NCBI GenBank assembly: GCA_003024985.2
Contig: PXIH01S0007616.1
Reading direction: 5' to 3' (one strand)
From: Euperipatoides rowelli
Taxonomy: Eukaryota > Onychophora > Udeonychophora > Euonychophora > Peripatopsidae
DNA: 10,035 nucleotides
Shown: positions 1-8,149 of the stretch, piece after piece
How positions within the stretch are numbered: the first letter of the stretch is position 1
Layout of the letters: each line of letters starts with the position of its first letter
Position numbers and translations under genes: made by a program
The notes under the pieces: generated by a model
What the model saw: the letters and a program-made list of their open reading frames with translations, nothing else
What the model was told of the DNA's origin: nothing
The model's database searches: none

Positions 1-300
1 GCAATGAAGAATTGTCATGGCTTTTATAATGGTCAATCCACTAATGGATTAACATTTTGTGATTCTCATTTTATCTTTGCAATGAAGAATTGTCAAGGCT
101 TTCATAATGGTCAATCTACTAATGGATTGATATTTTGTGGTTCTCCTCATTTTATCTTAGCAATGAAGAAGTGCCATGGCTTTCATAATAGTCATTCTAC
201 TAATGGATTGACATGCGGTTCTCCTTATTTCAACTTATCACTGTCATAATGGCGAATCTCTTAATGGATTAACATATTATGCTTCTCAGTTTATCTTTGC
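1..300. repeat. Minisatellite, unit about 78-81 bp, four copies
   Basis: Copies begin at 1, 79 and 160 with GCAATGAAGAA; a fourth, shortened copy runs from about 236 to 300 and lacks the first third of the unit. All four share the core ACTAATGGATT or TTAATGGATT. Full units are 78 and 81 bp, both multiples of three, so one frame stays open from 4 to 246 and would encode a 26-27 residue peptide repeat (MKNCHGFHNGQSTNGL-type). The frame stops in copy 4 at TAA 247-249. I read the open frame as a by-product of unit length rather than a gene: there is no other coding sign and the copies differ by missense and deletion changes. The array starts at the window edge, so more copies may lie to the left. 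Confidence 0.85.
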
Positions 301-707
301 TATAAATAAATTTTTCATTTATGGAATAATATCTTAGAAAGAAGAGAACAGAGATTGAAAATGTGCTGATTGTCATGTCTTCCATAAAGAGTATGAGGGA
401 AAGAAAGGATCATGTGACTTCTTTAAATTTAATCACTCCCTGATGCACATAATGTGTAATATATTATGTAAGAGTATAATGTTTAGATCTGTAGAAATGG
501 ATTAAGTTGATTTTTTAATTAACTTACCTCCACAACATAGGCTTTTTAAATGTAAGTATGCGCACAAAATAACATAACAGATGTCAAACCACCTTAATCA
601 TTCCAGACTTCACTTAATGAGTCTGCGAGATATTGACAATCCTAGCCAGAGATGTTTATTATGTTGAGTAGTGTTAGTAAAGTTATTCAATATCACATTA
701 ATGTTGA
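301..707. other. AT-rich spacer, no feature recognised
   Basis: I find no repeat border, RNA gene or convincing coding signal here. A 48-codon open stretch on the plus strand (359-502) has no start context and no recognisable family motif and is probably chance. Confidence 0.5.
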
Positions 708-736
708 ATAGACTTTCCATTTGCATTATCCCACAG

Positions 737-857
737 GAAATATCTAGAGAGAGTAAGTCCTGTGATCATGGTAGCCATGTTGGCACCTAACCCATCAGTC
801 GAGAAACTTAAAATTAAAATTATGCTGGAAAACCACCCAAGGCTGGAAAATGTCTAA
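737..857 (+). other. Possible coding exon or pseudo-exon, unknown product
   Basis: One plus-strand frame is open from 708 to the TAA at 855-857. From 738 it reads as a plausible protein: KYLERVSPVIMVAMLAPN, then PSVEKLKIKIMLENHPRLEN and V. A splice-acceptor-like TATCCCACAG ends at 736, directly before it. After the stop, a shift of frame (about 848-892) gives CLTEVQQKATSRYI, so the segment may be a coding relic with a frameshift. A donor-like CCAG followed by GTACAT sits near 886-895. GC content is visibly higher than in the flanks. I do not recognise the family. It could be the last exon of a host gene, a fossil of a transposon protein, or chance. The absence of a clear AATAAA soon after the stop argues against a normal terminal exon. 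Confidence 0.3.
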
Positions 858-892
858 CTGAGGTGCAACAAAAAGCTACATCCAGGTACATT

Positions 893-1340
893 TGAATTTT
901 GGTGATTACAACACCTATTGTTACCCAGAATGCACCTAATATGAATGGTTTTATTTATTATTGATTGTCAACATTATGTTAGACCTCCAATTCCCTCTAT
1001 GTTTTTTTTTAATCCCTTTGTCTGACCATAATATGATGGCACGCAGCAGACCGAAAAATATTTGCATCGTTTATTTCTGCTGAAATTGAAAATTTGCATT
1101 CTTTCCTTTCTGCTCAAACAGAACAGATCTTTAAAAAATGAATTCAGTAACATAGTTTATTTATTTAATAAGTAAAAATTGCGATCTGAAAAAACCACAA
1201 AAATGACAGGAAGTCCTAAAACTTTATAAATTATACTCTCCAGCCGATCTGTTGGACGTTAGCAGTAGCAATATAATGTATTTAAACCTTTATGACATCC
1301 CATCATTTTTAACGGATATTTAAGCTCACGATTAATGTGG
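893..1340. other. AT-rich spacer, no feature recognised
   Basis: Mostly A/T runs with no terminal repeats, tandem units or coding frame that I can support. The 56-bp array begins at its right end (about 1341). Confidence 0.5.
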
Positions 1341-1380
1341 CACAGGTGTTTTTATTAGTTCCGATTAACGCTTATAATTT
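1341..1380 (+). repeat. Left-hand unit of the split 56-bp tandem array
   Basis: The sequence from CACAGGTG to CTTATAATTT matches the array at 2570-3290, including the core AGTTCCGATTAACGCTTAT. It is separated from that array by the TIR element 1381-2565. Joining 1341-1380 to 2570-2580 gives a nearly complete unit (about 51 bp), so this is the left part of a unit that the element interrupted. Confidence 0.75.
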
Positions 1381-1644
1381 GAGTCCAGTTGCAAAACTTG
1401 GTACCTAGATTCTAGCCCAAATTTTTTTTCTTATGGCTATACTGCATGATATAAAATTTCAGTACTGCTGCAAAACTTGGTGTATACAGTACATTCTGAA
1501 TTTTGAATCAGAGCTCCTTATTTTCATTACTTTTATTTTGAACCAAAACTTGTTACTTTCTCACTTTATTACGCTGATACCTGTCCGACATTTATTCAAA
1601 TACAGAATTTATATTCTTGCATAATATAACCATAAAATATATTC

Positions 1645-1747
1645 ATCCAGCCAGCCATCCATCCATTTATCCATCCATCTATCTATACACCTATCTCTCT
1701 ATCATTTCTCTGTCTCTATCATTTCTCTCTCTCTCTCTCTCTCTATC
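1645..1747. repeat. Compound pyrimidine microsatellite: (CCAT)n, (CTAT)n, (CT)n
   Basis: The tract runs from CCAGCCAGCCATCCATCC through CTATCTAT-type units to a CT dinucleotide run of about 20 bases at 1725-1744. It lies inside the 1185-bp TIR element, so it either arose there or was carried by it. Confidence 0.85.
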
Positions 1748-1865
1748 TGGACAATGTAGATACCTCTGAAAGAAAAGGAATTTGTAAACATGGAAAAATT
1801 TCATGAAACATAAAGATATCAAAATTGGGTAAAGATATCAAAATGTTTTAAGGATGCTAAAATAA

Positions 1866-2030
1866 GAGACTTACTTCCTTTTAAGGGAACATTTTGGAGA
1901 AATCTCAAAAAGTGGAGGAACTTATTTTCTTCGAAATGTTGATGGAACTGTCCAAGAAATCCCATTAGTTGAAGAAAGGGAAGATTCAGATTTTGAAATC
2001 CGTGAAGAGGAATTTCAATTACAAGTTTAA
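1866..2030 (+). pseudogene. Short coding relic inside the TIR element
   Basis: A plus-strand frame is open from 1866 (just after TAA 1863-1865) to TAA 2028-2030, 54 codons, with no initiating Met. It reads as protein-like and acidic: HFGEISKSGGTYFLRNVDG (1890-1946), followed by TVQEIPLVEEREDSDFE. The GTYFLRNVDGTV stretch weakly resembles the C-terminal part of retroelement-type integrases (a G-T-Y-x-L-x-x-x-D-G-T pattern), which I offer only as a hint. An open frame on the opposite strand (1819-2091) covers the same bases and has no recognisable motif. Being inside a TIR element, this may be a remnant of its transposase or of another element nested in it. Chance remains possible. Confidence 0.3.
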
Positions 2031-2565
2031 GAAAAAAAAAATAATATGTCAAGTCTGTGATTTGTGACTTACTTTCTTTTTTTATCTCCATTCACCTTTT
2101 TAAACACTTTAGAAGTAAATTTGTATGCCTTGTAATGTAGTGTCTTACCATTCTTGTTTTAACTTTAAAAATATTAGCCTATATTTTTTGTTAACTTTTG
2201 TTAAATGTACTGATTTATTAAAATTTAATATTTATCTAGATTTAGACCTATGTTTTTATAGTAATTTTCATATTTTATTGTATATTTCAGTTTCAATCTT
2301 CCTGATATCTTTTTTTACTGCTGCATAACTGGCTAAATTGTCCAATACTGTAGCAAAACTTGATAAATAAATGTTTGTGTTTAATATAACTCTTACAAAT
2401 CGTGCAGAATATTTATGAATTTCTCTGAAAATATTTCAAATTGTAACATATAACTACCAAAAAATATAAATTTCCTAAACTTGAATCATAAAGAAGGAAA
2501 TGTTTTTTTCGTTTTGTGAGAAATCTGTTTTGATGCAGATACCAAGTTTTGCAATTGGGCGACTC

Positions 2566-3288
2566 ATTTGTTCTATTTGAACATGGGTCTTTTTAATAGT
2601 TCCGATTAATGCTTATTAACTTGTCCTATTCAAGCTTGGGTCTTTTTAATCGTTCCGATTAAGCTTATTGATAAGTTATTGTATTCAAGCACAGGTCTTT
2701 TTAATAGTTCCGATTAATGATTATTAATAAGTTCTATTCGAACAGGAGTCATTTTCATAGTTCAGATTAATGCTTAGTAAAAGTTTGTTCTATTCGGCCA
2801 CGATCTTTTTTAATAGTTCCTATTAATTTGTTATTAATAAGTTCTATTCGAGTGCGGTTTTTTTTTAATAGTTCCGATTACCGGTAATAAGTTGTTCTAT
2901 TCAAGTACGAGTCTTTTTAATAATTCTGATTAACGCTTATTAATAAGTTATTATATTCGAGCATGGGCCTTTTTAATAGTTGAGATTAACACTTATTAAT
3001 AAGTTGTTATATTGAAGCATGGGTCGTTTTAATAGTTAAGAGTAACACTTATTAATAAGTTATTATATTCGAGCATGGGTCTTTTGATAGTTCAAATTGC
3101 ACATATTAATAAGTTGTTTGAGCATGAGTCTTTTTAATAGTTCTTATAAGTTATTCTATTCAAGCACTAGTCTTTTTAATAGTTTCATTTAATACTTATT
3201 AATAAATTGTTCTAGCAAAGGTCTTTTTAATCGTTGCGATTAACACATATTTATATGTTATATTCGAGCACAGGTCATTTAAGCTAGT
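2566..3288 (+). repeat. Tandem array of about 56-bp units with an internal palindrome
   Basis: About 13 units plus a partial one, recognisable by (A)GCATGGGTCTTTTTAATAG and then TTCCGATTAACGCTTATTAA and TAAGTTGTTCTATTCG. Unit length varies (about 42-56 bp) through small deletions. Most units contain CTTATTAATAAG or a close variant, a 12-bp perfect palindrome. Divergence between units is substantial, so the array is not young. It ends near 3288 in GGTCATTTAAGCTAGTG. There are no coding signs. Together with 1341-1380 it forms one array that the 1185-bp element later split. Confidence 0.85.
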
Positions 3289-4269
3289 GTATTATAAAAA
3301 TATGCAGGCGCTCCCCTTTATGAATTGTCAAAGTATATTAAAATGGTTGCAGAAGTCTTAAACATTTTAAAATTATTGTTATTATTATTAATTATATTGT
3401 TTTGTTTTAGTTTTACTTTTAAACCATTTTGTTTAATAAAACCCAAAATTTATTAGGTTATTTCTAGCTTTTCATTAGAAAAGGGTTGAATAGTAATTTT
3501 GTCAAATTCTACATCCCGTAAAATCATTTATTTTCTTTTAAGAGAATGATTTATATACTGTATATTTCAACATTTAATATTTATTGCTATTAAAATTACC
3601 TTTGACATCAATTATGAAAATGAAGATTGATAGTTTTTAAAATGTTCATTTCATGTCTAAAATGCAGTATGTGAAGGGTTAAACTTGAATCATTATCCTG
3701 CTATGTAAAACTGTTTTTAGTCAATAATGAAATTGTATAAGTTGCAGTTTTTAGACTGCCTGTGCTTTCTCTCTCTCTCAATGTTCATTAATTACTTATT
3801 AAAATAATCAGTTGTCAATATCAATTAACCCATTTTTTTTTTTCATTAAACTTTTTTTTTTTTTTTTGGAGTGGGAGTCTCAGATTTTTTAAATTTTTTG
3901 TTCATAAGTTCAACAAAGCGCTCAATTATTCAATCATTCTCTGTCGTTATTTATTTACATGACAAAAACATCTTGTAATGGCGTAGTGCATGAAGATAAA
4001 TGACTAAATAATACAATAGTTGATCTGTAATTGTAAAATAAAATTAACTTATTTATAAGAAAATGTTTAGAAATATTTATTATCGTTTAATATTTTTTTT
4101 TTACCTTGTTATCCCTCTTTCTCCCCCCCCCCCATCCCCCTTCTCTTTAAAAAAAATTATTTAAGTAAAATTATGGATATTATTAAAAGGAAGTCTAGGA
4201 GAAAGGGGGAATTGGACCAGAAGACAAAATAAGGATTATCTGAGTAGTCAGCATAATAGCATACTTATA
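3289..4269. other. AT-rich spacer with homopolymer tracts
   Basis: No gene is recognised. The stretch contains a long T run at about 3851-3867 and a polypyrimidine tract at about 4089-4148 that includes eleven consecutive C (4123-4133). The start of whatever element carries the 129-bp array may lie in its last part, but I see no clear border. Confidence 0.55.
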
Positions 4270-5125
4270 AACATGGCAGAAACCTAAATTTTGGCATGTG
4301 GGTAAGTTGCATAGTGTAGACAAGGCAAATAGACATTTTGATTTTTGGGGGTGGGGTGAGGGCTGGGGAATGACCCTCAACTGTTTAGCATACTTCCCAA
4401 CATGGCAGAAACTTGAAATTTGGTGTGTGGGTAAGTTGCTTTGTGTAGCCAAGGAAAATAGACATTTTGATTTTTGGGGGTGGGGTGAGGGCTGGGGAAT
4501 GACCCTGAACTATTTAGGATACTTCACAACATGGCAGGAACTTGAAATTTGGCATGTGGGTAAGTTGCATAGTGTAGACAAGGGAAAAAGACATTTTGAT
4601 ATTTGGGGATGGGTGAGGGTTGGTGAATGACCCTGTTCACTGTTTAGCATACTTCCCAACATGGCAGAAACTTGAAATTTGGTGTGTGGGTAAGTTGCTT
4701 TGTGTAGCCAAGGAATATAGACATTTTGATTTTTGGGGCGGGGTGAGGGCTTGGGAATGACCCTGAACTGTTTAGCATACTTCCCAATGTGGCACAAACT
4801 TGAAATTTGGCATGTGGATAAGTTGCATAGTGTAGACAAGGAAAATAGACATTTTGATTTTTGGGGGTGGGGTGTGGGTTGGGGAATGACCCTGAACTGT
4901 TTAGCATACTTCCCAATGTGGCACAAACTTGAAATTTGGCATGTGGATAAGTTGCATAGTGTAGACAAGGAAAATAGACATTTTGATTTTTGGGGGTGGG
5001 GTGTGGGTTGGGGAATGAACCTGAACTGTTTAGCATACTTCCTACATGACACAAACTTGAAATTTGGCATGCGGGTAAGTTGCATAGTGCAGACAAGGAA
5101 AATAAACTTTGATTTTTGGGGATGA
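4270..5125 (+). repeat. Tandem array, seven units of about 129 bp, with G-rich tracts
   Basis: Unit anchors (CTTGAAATTT or variant) lie at 4283, 4412, 4541, 4671, 4799, 4928 and 5056, spacings of 128-130 bp. The period is close to 43 codons, which explains the overlapping open frames on both strands; I do not treat any of them as a gene. Units 1 and 3 share GCATGTGGGTAAGTTGCATA, while units 2 and 4 share GTGTGTGGGTAAGTTGCTTT: an A-B-A-B dimer pattern. Units 5 and 6 are almost identical, suggesting a recent duplication. Most units carry four G runs with short loops, for example 4347-4368, 4476-4497, 4735-4755, 4863-4884 and 4992-5013. The array runs directly into a Helitron-like 3' terminus. 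Confidence 0.9.
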
Positions 5126-5130
5126 GGGGT

Positions 5131-5157
5131 CCTGGCAACGGTGGGAAATTCAGCTAG
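5131..5157 (+). mobile_element. Helitron-type 3' terminus (degenerate hairpin plus CTAG)
   Basis: CCTGGCAACGGTGGG (5131-5145) is followed by AAATTCAG and CTAG at 5154-5157, with T next. Helitron 3' ends end in CTRR (commonly CTAG), have a GC-rich hairpin about 10 bases upstream and insert between A and T; animal families often show a CCCGGGCAACGCCGGGT-type hairpin before TTCAGCTAGT, as I recall. Here the stem is worn, with wobble and mismatched pairs, so the element is old. The 129-bp array abuts it and is probably the interior of this non-autonomous copy. I could not locate the 5' end (expected TC after A), so the left border is unknown. Confidence 0.6.
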
Positions 5158-5561
5158 TAATAAATATTAGTTAATTTTTAATTATCTAATTTTCAAACAA
5201 AGTTTTTAAATGAATAACATGTGAATCTTAGCATATTTTAATGACATCATCCACAGTACATACATTTTCAGAACAGACAAATCATCATAAATTTAATTTT
5301 AAGCTTACCATATTTTTTCAAGTAAAAAATGTTCTAATATCTTAAAATAAAATATGTTCAGATATAAAAATTGCTAAAAAATATATTTTGATATTTTTTT
5401 AATTTAATAGATAATCGAATAAATAAATAAATAAATAGACCAATTAAATAACACGGAAAACCATTAAATTCACTTATTAATGAGATGGCAATTTAATCAG
5501 AAATTTAGAACAAATTACTATTCTCTTTTAAATAAAATAAATTCACTATGAAATTTAGAGT
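5158..5561. other. AT-rich spacer with (AAAT)n microsatellite
   Basis: No coding or RNA signal. A short (AAAT)n tract occupies about 5418-5436. Confidence 0.6.
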
Positions 5562-5613
5562 CAGGACCGCTCCAAATTATATTGCCGCCCTATCCTTATC
5601 TCCCCCCCCCCCC
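5562..5613 (+). mobile_element. Orphan hAT-like terminal fragment
   Basis: CAGGACCGCTCCAAATTATA followed by TTGCCGCCCTATCC resembles the end of hAT MITEs of the CAGGGCCGGCTC...GCCGCCCTA kind, as I recall them. It is followed by a run of 12 C at 5602-5613. I found no matching inverted end and no repeat of the 8 bases before it (TTTAGAGT), so it is at best a truncated copy. Confidence 0.3.
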
Positions 5614-6362
5614 ACCATTTTAATTTTCATGAAGAGACGCAAATTTTATAAAATTGATCAAAATTATCATTAAATAAACCCAATGCTAAAGAATATAATG
5701 GAAATTTGCTTAATAAAATGCCATTTATTTTAGCTTTTATAATCTAGACTCCTATTACTTCAACCATATACTTTCAAATAGCTACTATGTGGATGAGTTT
5801 TGACTTTAAGAATTATGAAAGAGCAGATTAGATTTAAGAGCAGAACAAAATTTTAATACATGAAAGAAAGCAGCAGCGCATTCGCCATTGCCTTTTTAAA
5901 GTTCATTTTGTTCAAGCTTTTAAATTTCACCGGATCACATGATCAATTAATTTCAGAGATGAACGATAGGGGTTAAGTACTTAGCAAAGAAACAACAAGG
6001 TGGATCGTGTGCTACAAAGTGCTTGAGTAATTATTATCTTGCAAAGAGATATTTTAAGTTCTATGGCTAGGATTTCTATTAGCCTACTATTATTTATTTT
6101 TATATCAAATTAAATGTACCGGTACAGTAAAAAAAAAAAGAAATGTAGGCTATCTGTATAGAATAGTTCACAGAAACATCAAATAGATAAAAACTCACGC
6201 AGCGATTCTGCGTCTCCTGTACGGAGTAGGCTAATGTAATCGAGAAAAAAAAATCATGAAATTTATTTGAGTGTTTATAGATTAAAATAAATAAAATATT
6301 CTTATGTCCTCATCTCAGGTTTTATTATGACTCAAAATTCTTTCAACTAATTAAAATAGTAA
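5614..6362. other. AT-rich spacer, no feature recognised
   Basis: About 750 bp without a supported gene or repeat border. It contains the palindrome GTACCGGTAC (about 6117-6126) followed by a short A run. Confidence 0.5.
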
Positions 6363-6370
6363 GTCTAGAT

Positions 6371-6801
6371 AAGAGTTTCCAACCTTGTGCCCATGGGCGC
6401 TATAATGCCCATCGACCAATTTGTGTGTACCCGCTGCTGTTCGACCATGAAATGAAAGCTTGTACACTTGTACATGTTAACTTGGCAGTACCCGGATCCC
6501 ATTGATTTAGTGGTTAGGCAACAATTCTAGGCAGTTGTTTTCTTGTAAATCGACCTCTTTAATTCCACCATTTGGCCAAGTTAACGTGGACGAACTTGAG
6601 TGCAATGCACACACATGGCCAAATTGATTAGTGGTGGGGATAGTTAGAGAATTGTCTAAATACAGGCGATACAATCCAGATTCTACCACATTTTTAACAT
6701 TTGCGCATATATATTTGTCATTACGAAAAATATAAATTGCGCCCGCCACCCTACCGGTATTTTAGAATGTGCTCTAGAGTACAAAATGTTGGGAACCCCC
6801 A
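6371..6801 (-). mobile_element. hAT MITE, family 1, copy 1 (431 bp)
   Basis: The right end GTTGGGAACCCCCA and the left end AAGAGTTTCCAACC are worn versions of the CAGGGGTTCCCAAC inverted repeat. The 8-bp sequence GTCTAGAT flanks both sides exactly (6363-6370 and 6802-6809), the target duplication size of hAT transposons. The interior matches 8773-9205 in reverse orientation throughout, including CAAGTTAACGTGGAC, GAGTGCAATGCAC and the palindrome GCCCATGGGC near one end. An 80-codon minus-strand frame at 6507-6749 lies inside. It stays aligned in copy 2 for about 25 codons before a one-base loss there, but shows no known transposase motif. No transposase is encoded, so the element needs a source elsewhere. 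Confidence 0.9.
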
Positions 6802-6809
6802 GTCTAGAT

Positions 6810-7226
6810 TATGATGAACATGACAATTGTATTGAGAAATAATTTATTTTGCAACTCTCACACCCCTAGGGACTTGCTGTACTGGTGAGTGATGCCCATA
6901 TAACCCTAATTGGTGCATCCCATTTACAGTAACTTTCTGCATCATATGTAGTGAATATAATATAGTATATTCTGTTTCTTTCTCGCTTGCAAAACACAGA
7001 TCTAATTTGAATTACTTATTTGAACAAAAAAAATTTAAAACATATTCCACTGTAGCTAAGCATTCCAAACATCAAAAAAAAAAATTTATGTCAATGCTTA
7101 TGTTTAATAAACTATTAACAAAATTACAGTAACAATATGACATGACAGTTAAATGGAAAACAACTAAACATTTACTTTTTATTCCATTAGTTTGCCATAT
7201 ATCCAGTGTCTGGTATTTAGTAAGTT
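6810..7226. other. AT-rich spacer, no feature recognised
   Basis: No terminal repeats, tandem units or coding frames that I can support between the two MITEs. Confidence 0.5.
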
Positions 7227-7234
7227 ACCTTGAG

Positions 7235-7505
7235 CAGGGGTGTACAAATCTTCCAAGAGTTCAGGAGCCATGCAAAAATTGTTAGGAGCCAGGTAAGAAG
7301 TGGGAAAGGGGGGGGGGGGGCACACATGCTTGGTAACAATTCTTGATAAAGCAAGAAAAACTATTGTAACTTATGTATTTAATTTTTAGATAAACTTTAT
7401 TATACTGATGTTATTGGTGAAGGTCATTAAACATTAAAATTAATCATTTTTTTCAGGAGCCAGCTCAATTTTTTCAGGAGCCATGCTTGAATTCATACAC
7501 CCCTG
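7235..7505. mobile_element. hAT MITE, family 2 (271 bp)
   Basis: The ends CAGGGGTGTACAAATC and GAATTCATACACCCCTG are inverted repeats: the outer 10 bp are perfect and 13 of 16 match. ACCTTGAG flanks both sides exactly (7227-7234 and 7506-7513), an 8-bp hAT-type duplication. Four direct copies of AGGAGCCA lie near the two ends (about 7263, 7284, 7456 and 7477), which could be subterminal transposase-binding repeats. A run of 13 G occupies 7308-7320. No coding capacity. The inner sequence is unlike the 431/433-bp family, although both begin CAGGGGT. Confidence 0.9.
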
Positions 7506-7513
7506 ACCTTGAG

Positions 7514-8133
7514 TACAGTCAATATTTGTCATGATTTGTCCTGTCATTGTGCACTTTTTCAAGTAGTTATTAAATCATTGTAGTAACACTTGGTCTCACT
7601 CCCACAGAATCGGATTAAGACCTTGGGTTCAAGTAATGAATTTAAGTTGATATTTAATGTAGAACATTAAGGGTTAATAACTATGATAATACGAGAATAT
7701 GGTTGCCTTTGTTATAATATCTTAAAGATTCTTTATTGGAAAGCACATGTAGATGAAATATTAGAATGTTTAGCAGTATGAATGTTGTTTTGTTTTGGGA
7801 TTTTAGCTGGAAAAGAAAAAAAAGAAGACTGCCAATTTTACCTCTTATAAATTAAAATGATTGAAATCCTTGTCTCATAATGAAATTGTTATACTAGCAA
7901 AGTTGGGTCTGCCAATTAGACTCAGAGAAGATACAGTTAGTCTGTAACAATGAAATAGTACAGTATATTCTATTAGGAGATATTAAACTATAACTGTCAC
8001 CATTATAGATGCCAATCACCTTATCCTCCTAAACTGTTTTGAGTGCCTTATCTTTCTTACCAGTATTTTCAATAATTTGAAGGTTATAACCACAAGTTGA
8101 ACATAATCACTAAATATTATTACTGCAAGGTTA
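7514..8133. other. AT-rich spacer, no feature recognised
   Basis: No supported gene. A faint AATCGGATTAAGACCTTGGG near 7608 looks like the decayed end of another MITE, but it has no partner. Confidence 0.45.
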
Positions 8134-8149
8134 TTAACCTAGAAGATTA
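8134..8149 (+). mobile_element. Candidate piggyBac-type left terminus
   Basis: TTAACCTAGAAGATTA resembles the published piggyBac end TTAACCCTAGAAAGATA with two single-base gaps. It lies about 250 bp upstream of the piggyBac-like coding relic, in the expected orientation, and TTAA is the target of that superfamily. The match is short and the region AT-rich, so it could be chance. Confidence 0.35.

Larger units (their letters stand above)
1381..2565. mobile_element. 1185-bp TIR DNA transposon, non-autonomous, inserted in the 56-bp array
   Basis: The left end GAGTCCAGTTGCAAAACTTG (from 1381) is the inverted match of the right end at about 2538-2565 (ACCAAGTTTTGCAATTGGGC then GACTC). The inverted repeats share a 15-bp exact core, TTGCAAAACTTGGTA, and extend over roughly 26-28 bp with a small gap. 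ATTT lies immediately outside both ends (1377-1380 and 2566-2569), consistent with a 4-bp target duplication, and the flanks rejoin as one unit of the surrounding array. Further copies of the GCAAAACTTG motif occur inside at about 1470 and 2351. The interior holds a microsatellite and a short coding relic but no full transposase. A 4-bp duplication with GAG...CTC ends recalls Sola-type elements as I remember them; Ginger is another 4-bp option. The assignment is tentative. Confidence 0.65.

Noticed and set aside
359-502. 48-codon open stretch with a CxxC-H pattern (KCADCHVFHKEY)
   Set aside because: Only one CxxC, no second metal-binding pair, no start or splice context; likely chance.
1433-1624. 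63-codon plus-strand open frame
   Set aside because: AT-rich chance frame within the TIR element, with no recognisable motif.
1819-2091. 90-codon minus-strand open frame
   Set aside because: Low-complexity, Phe/Leu-rich translation opposite a more protein-like plus-strand frame, inside a transposon; no motif or start context.
2125-2328. 67-codon plus-strand open frame rich in Phe, Ile and Leu
   Set aside because: The hydrophobic composition is what T-rich DNA gives by chance; no signal peptide logic or conserved motif.
3262-3290. AAGCTAGTG at the end of the 56-bp array as a second Helitron 3' end
   Set aside because: CTAGT is present, but I see no hairpin upstream and no matching 5' end.
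4195-5138. Several overlapping open frames of 85-191 codons on both strands
   Set aside because: They are a direct result of a tandem unit close to 129 bp (43 codons). They overlap on both strands, show only repeated peptides and have no family motif.
7608-7632. AATCGGATTAAGACCTTGGG as a decayed MITE end
   Set aside because: Short resemblance only, with no inverted partner and no target duplication.
7669-7678. AAGGGTTAA as a piggyBac right end
   Set aside because: It lies upstream of the transposase relic in the wrong place for this copy and is too short to support alone.
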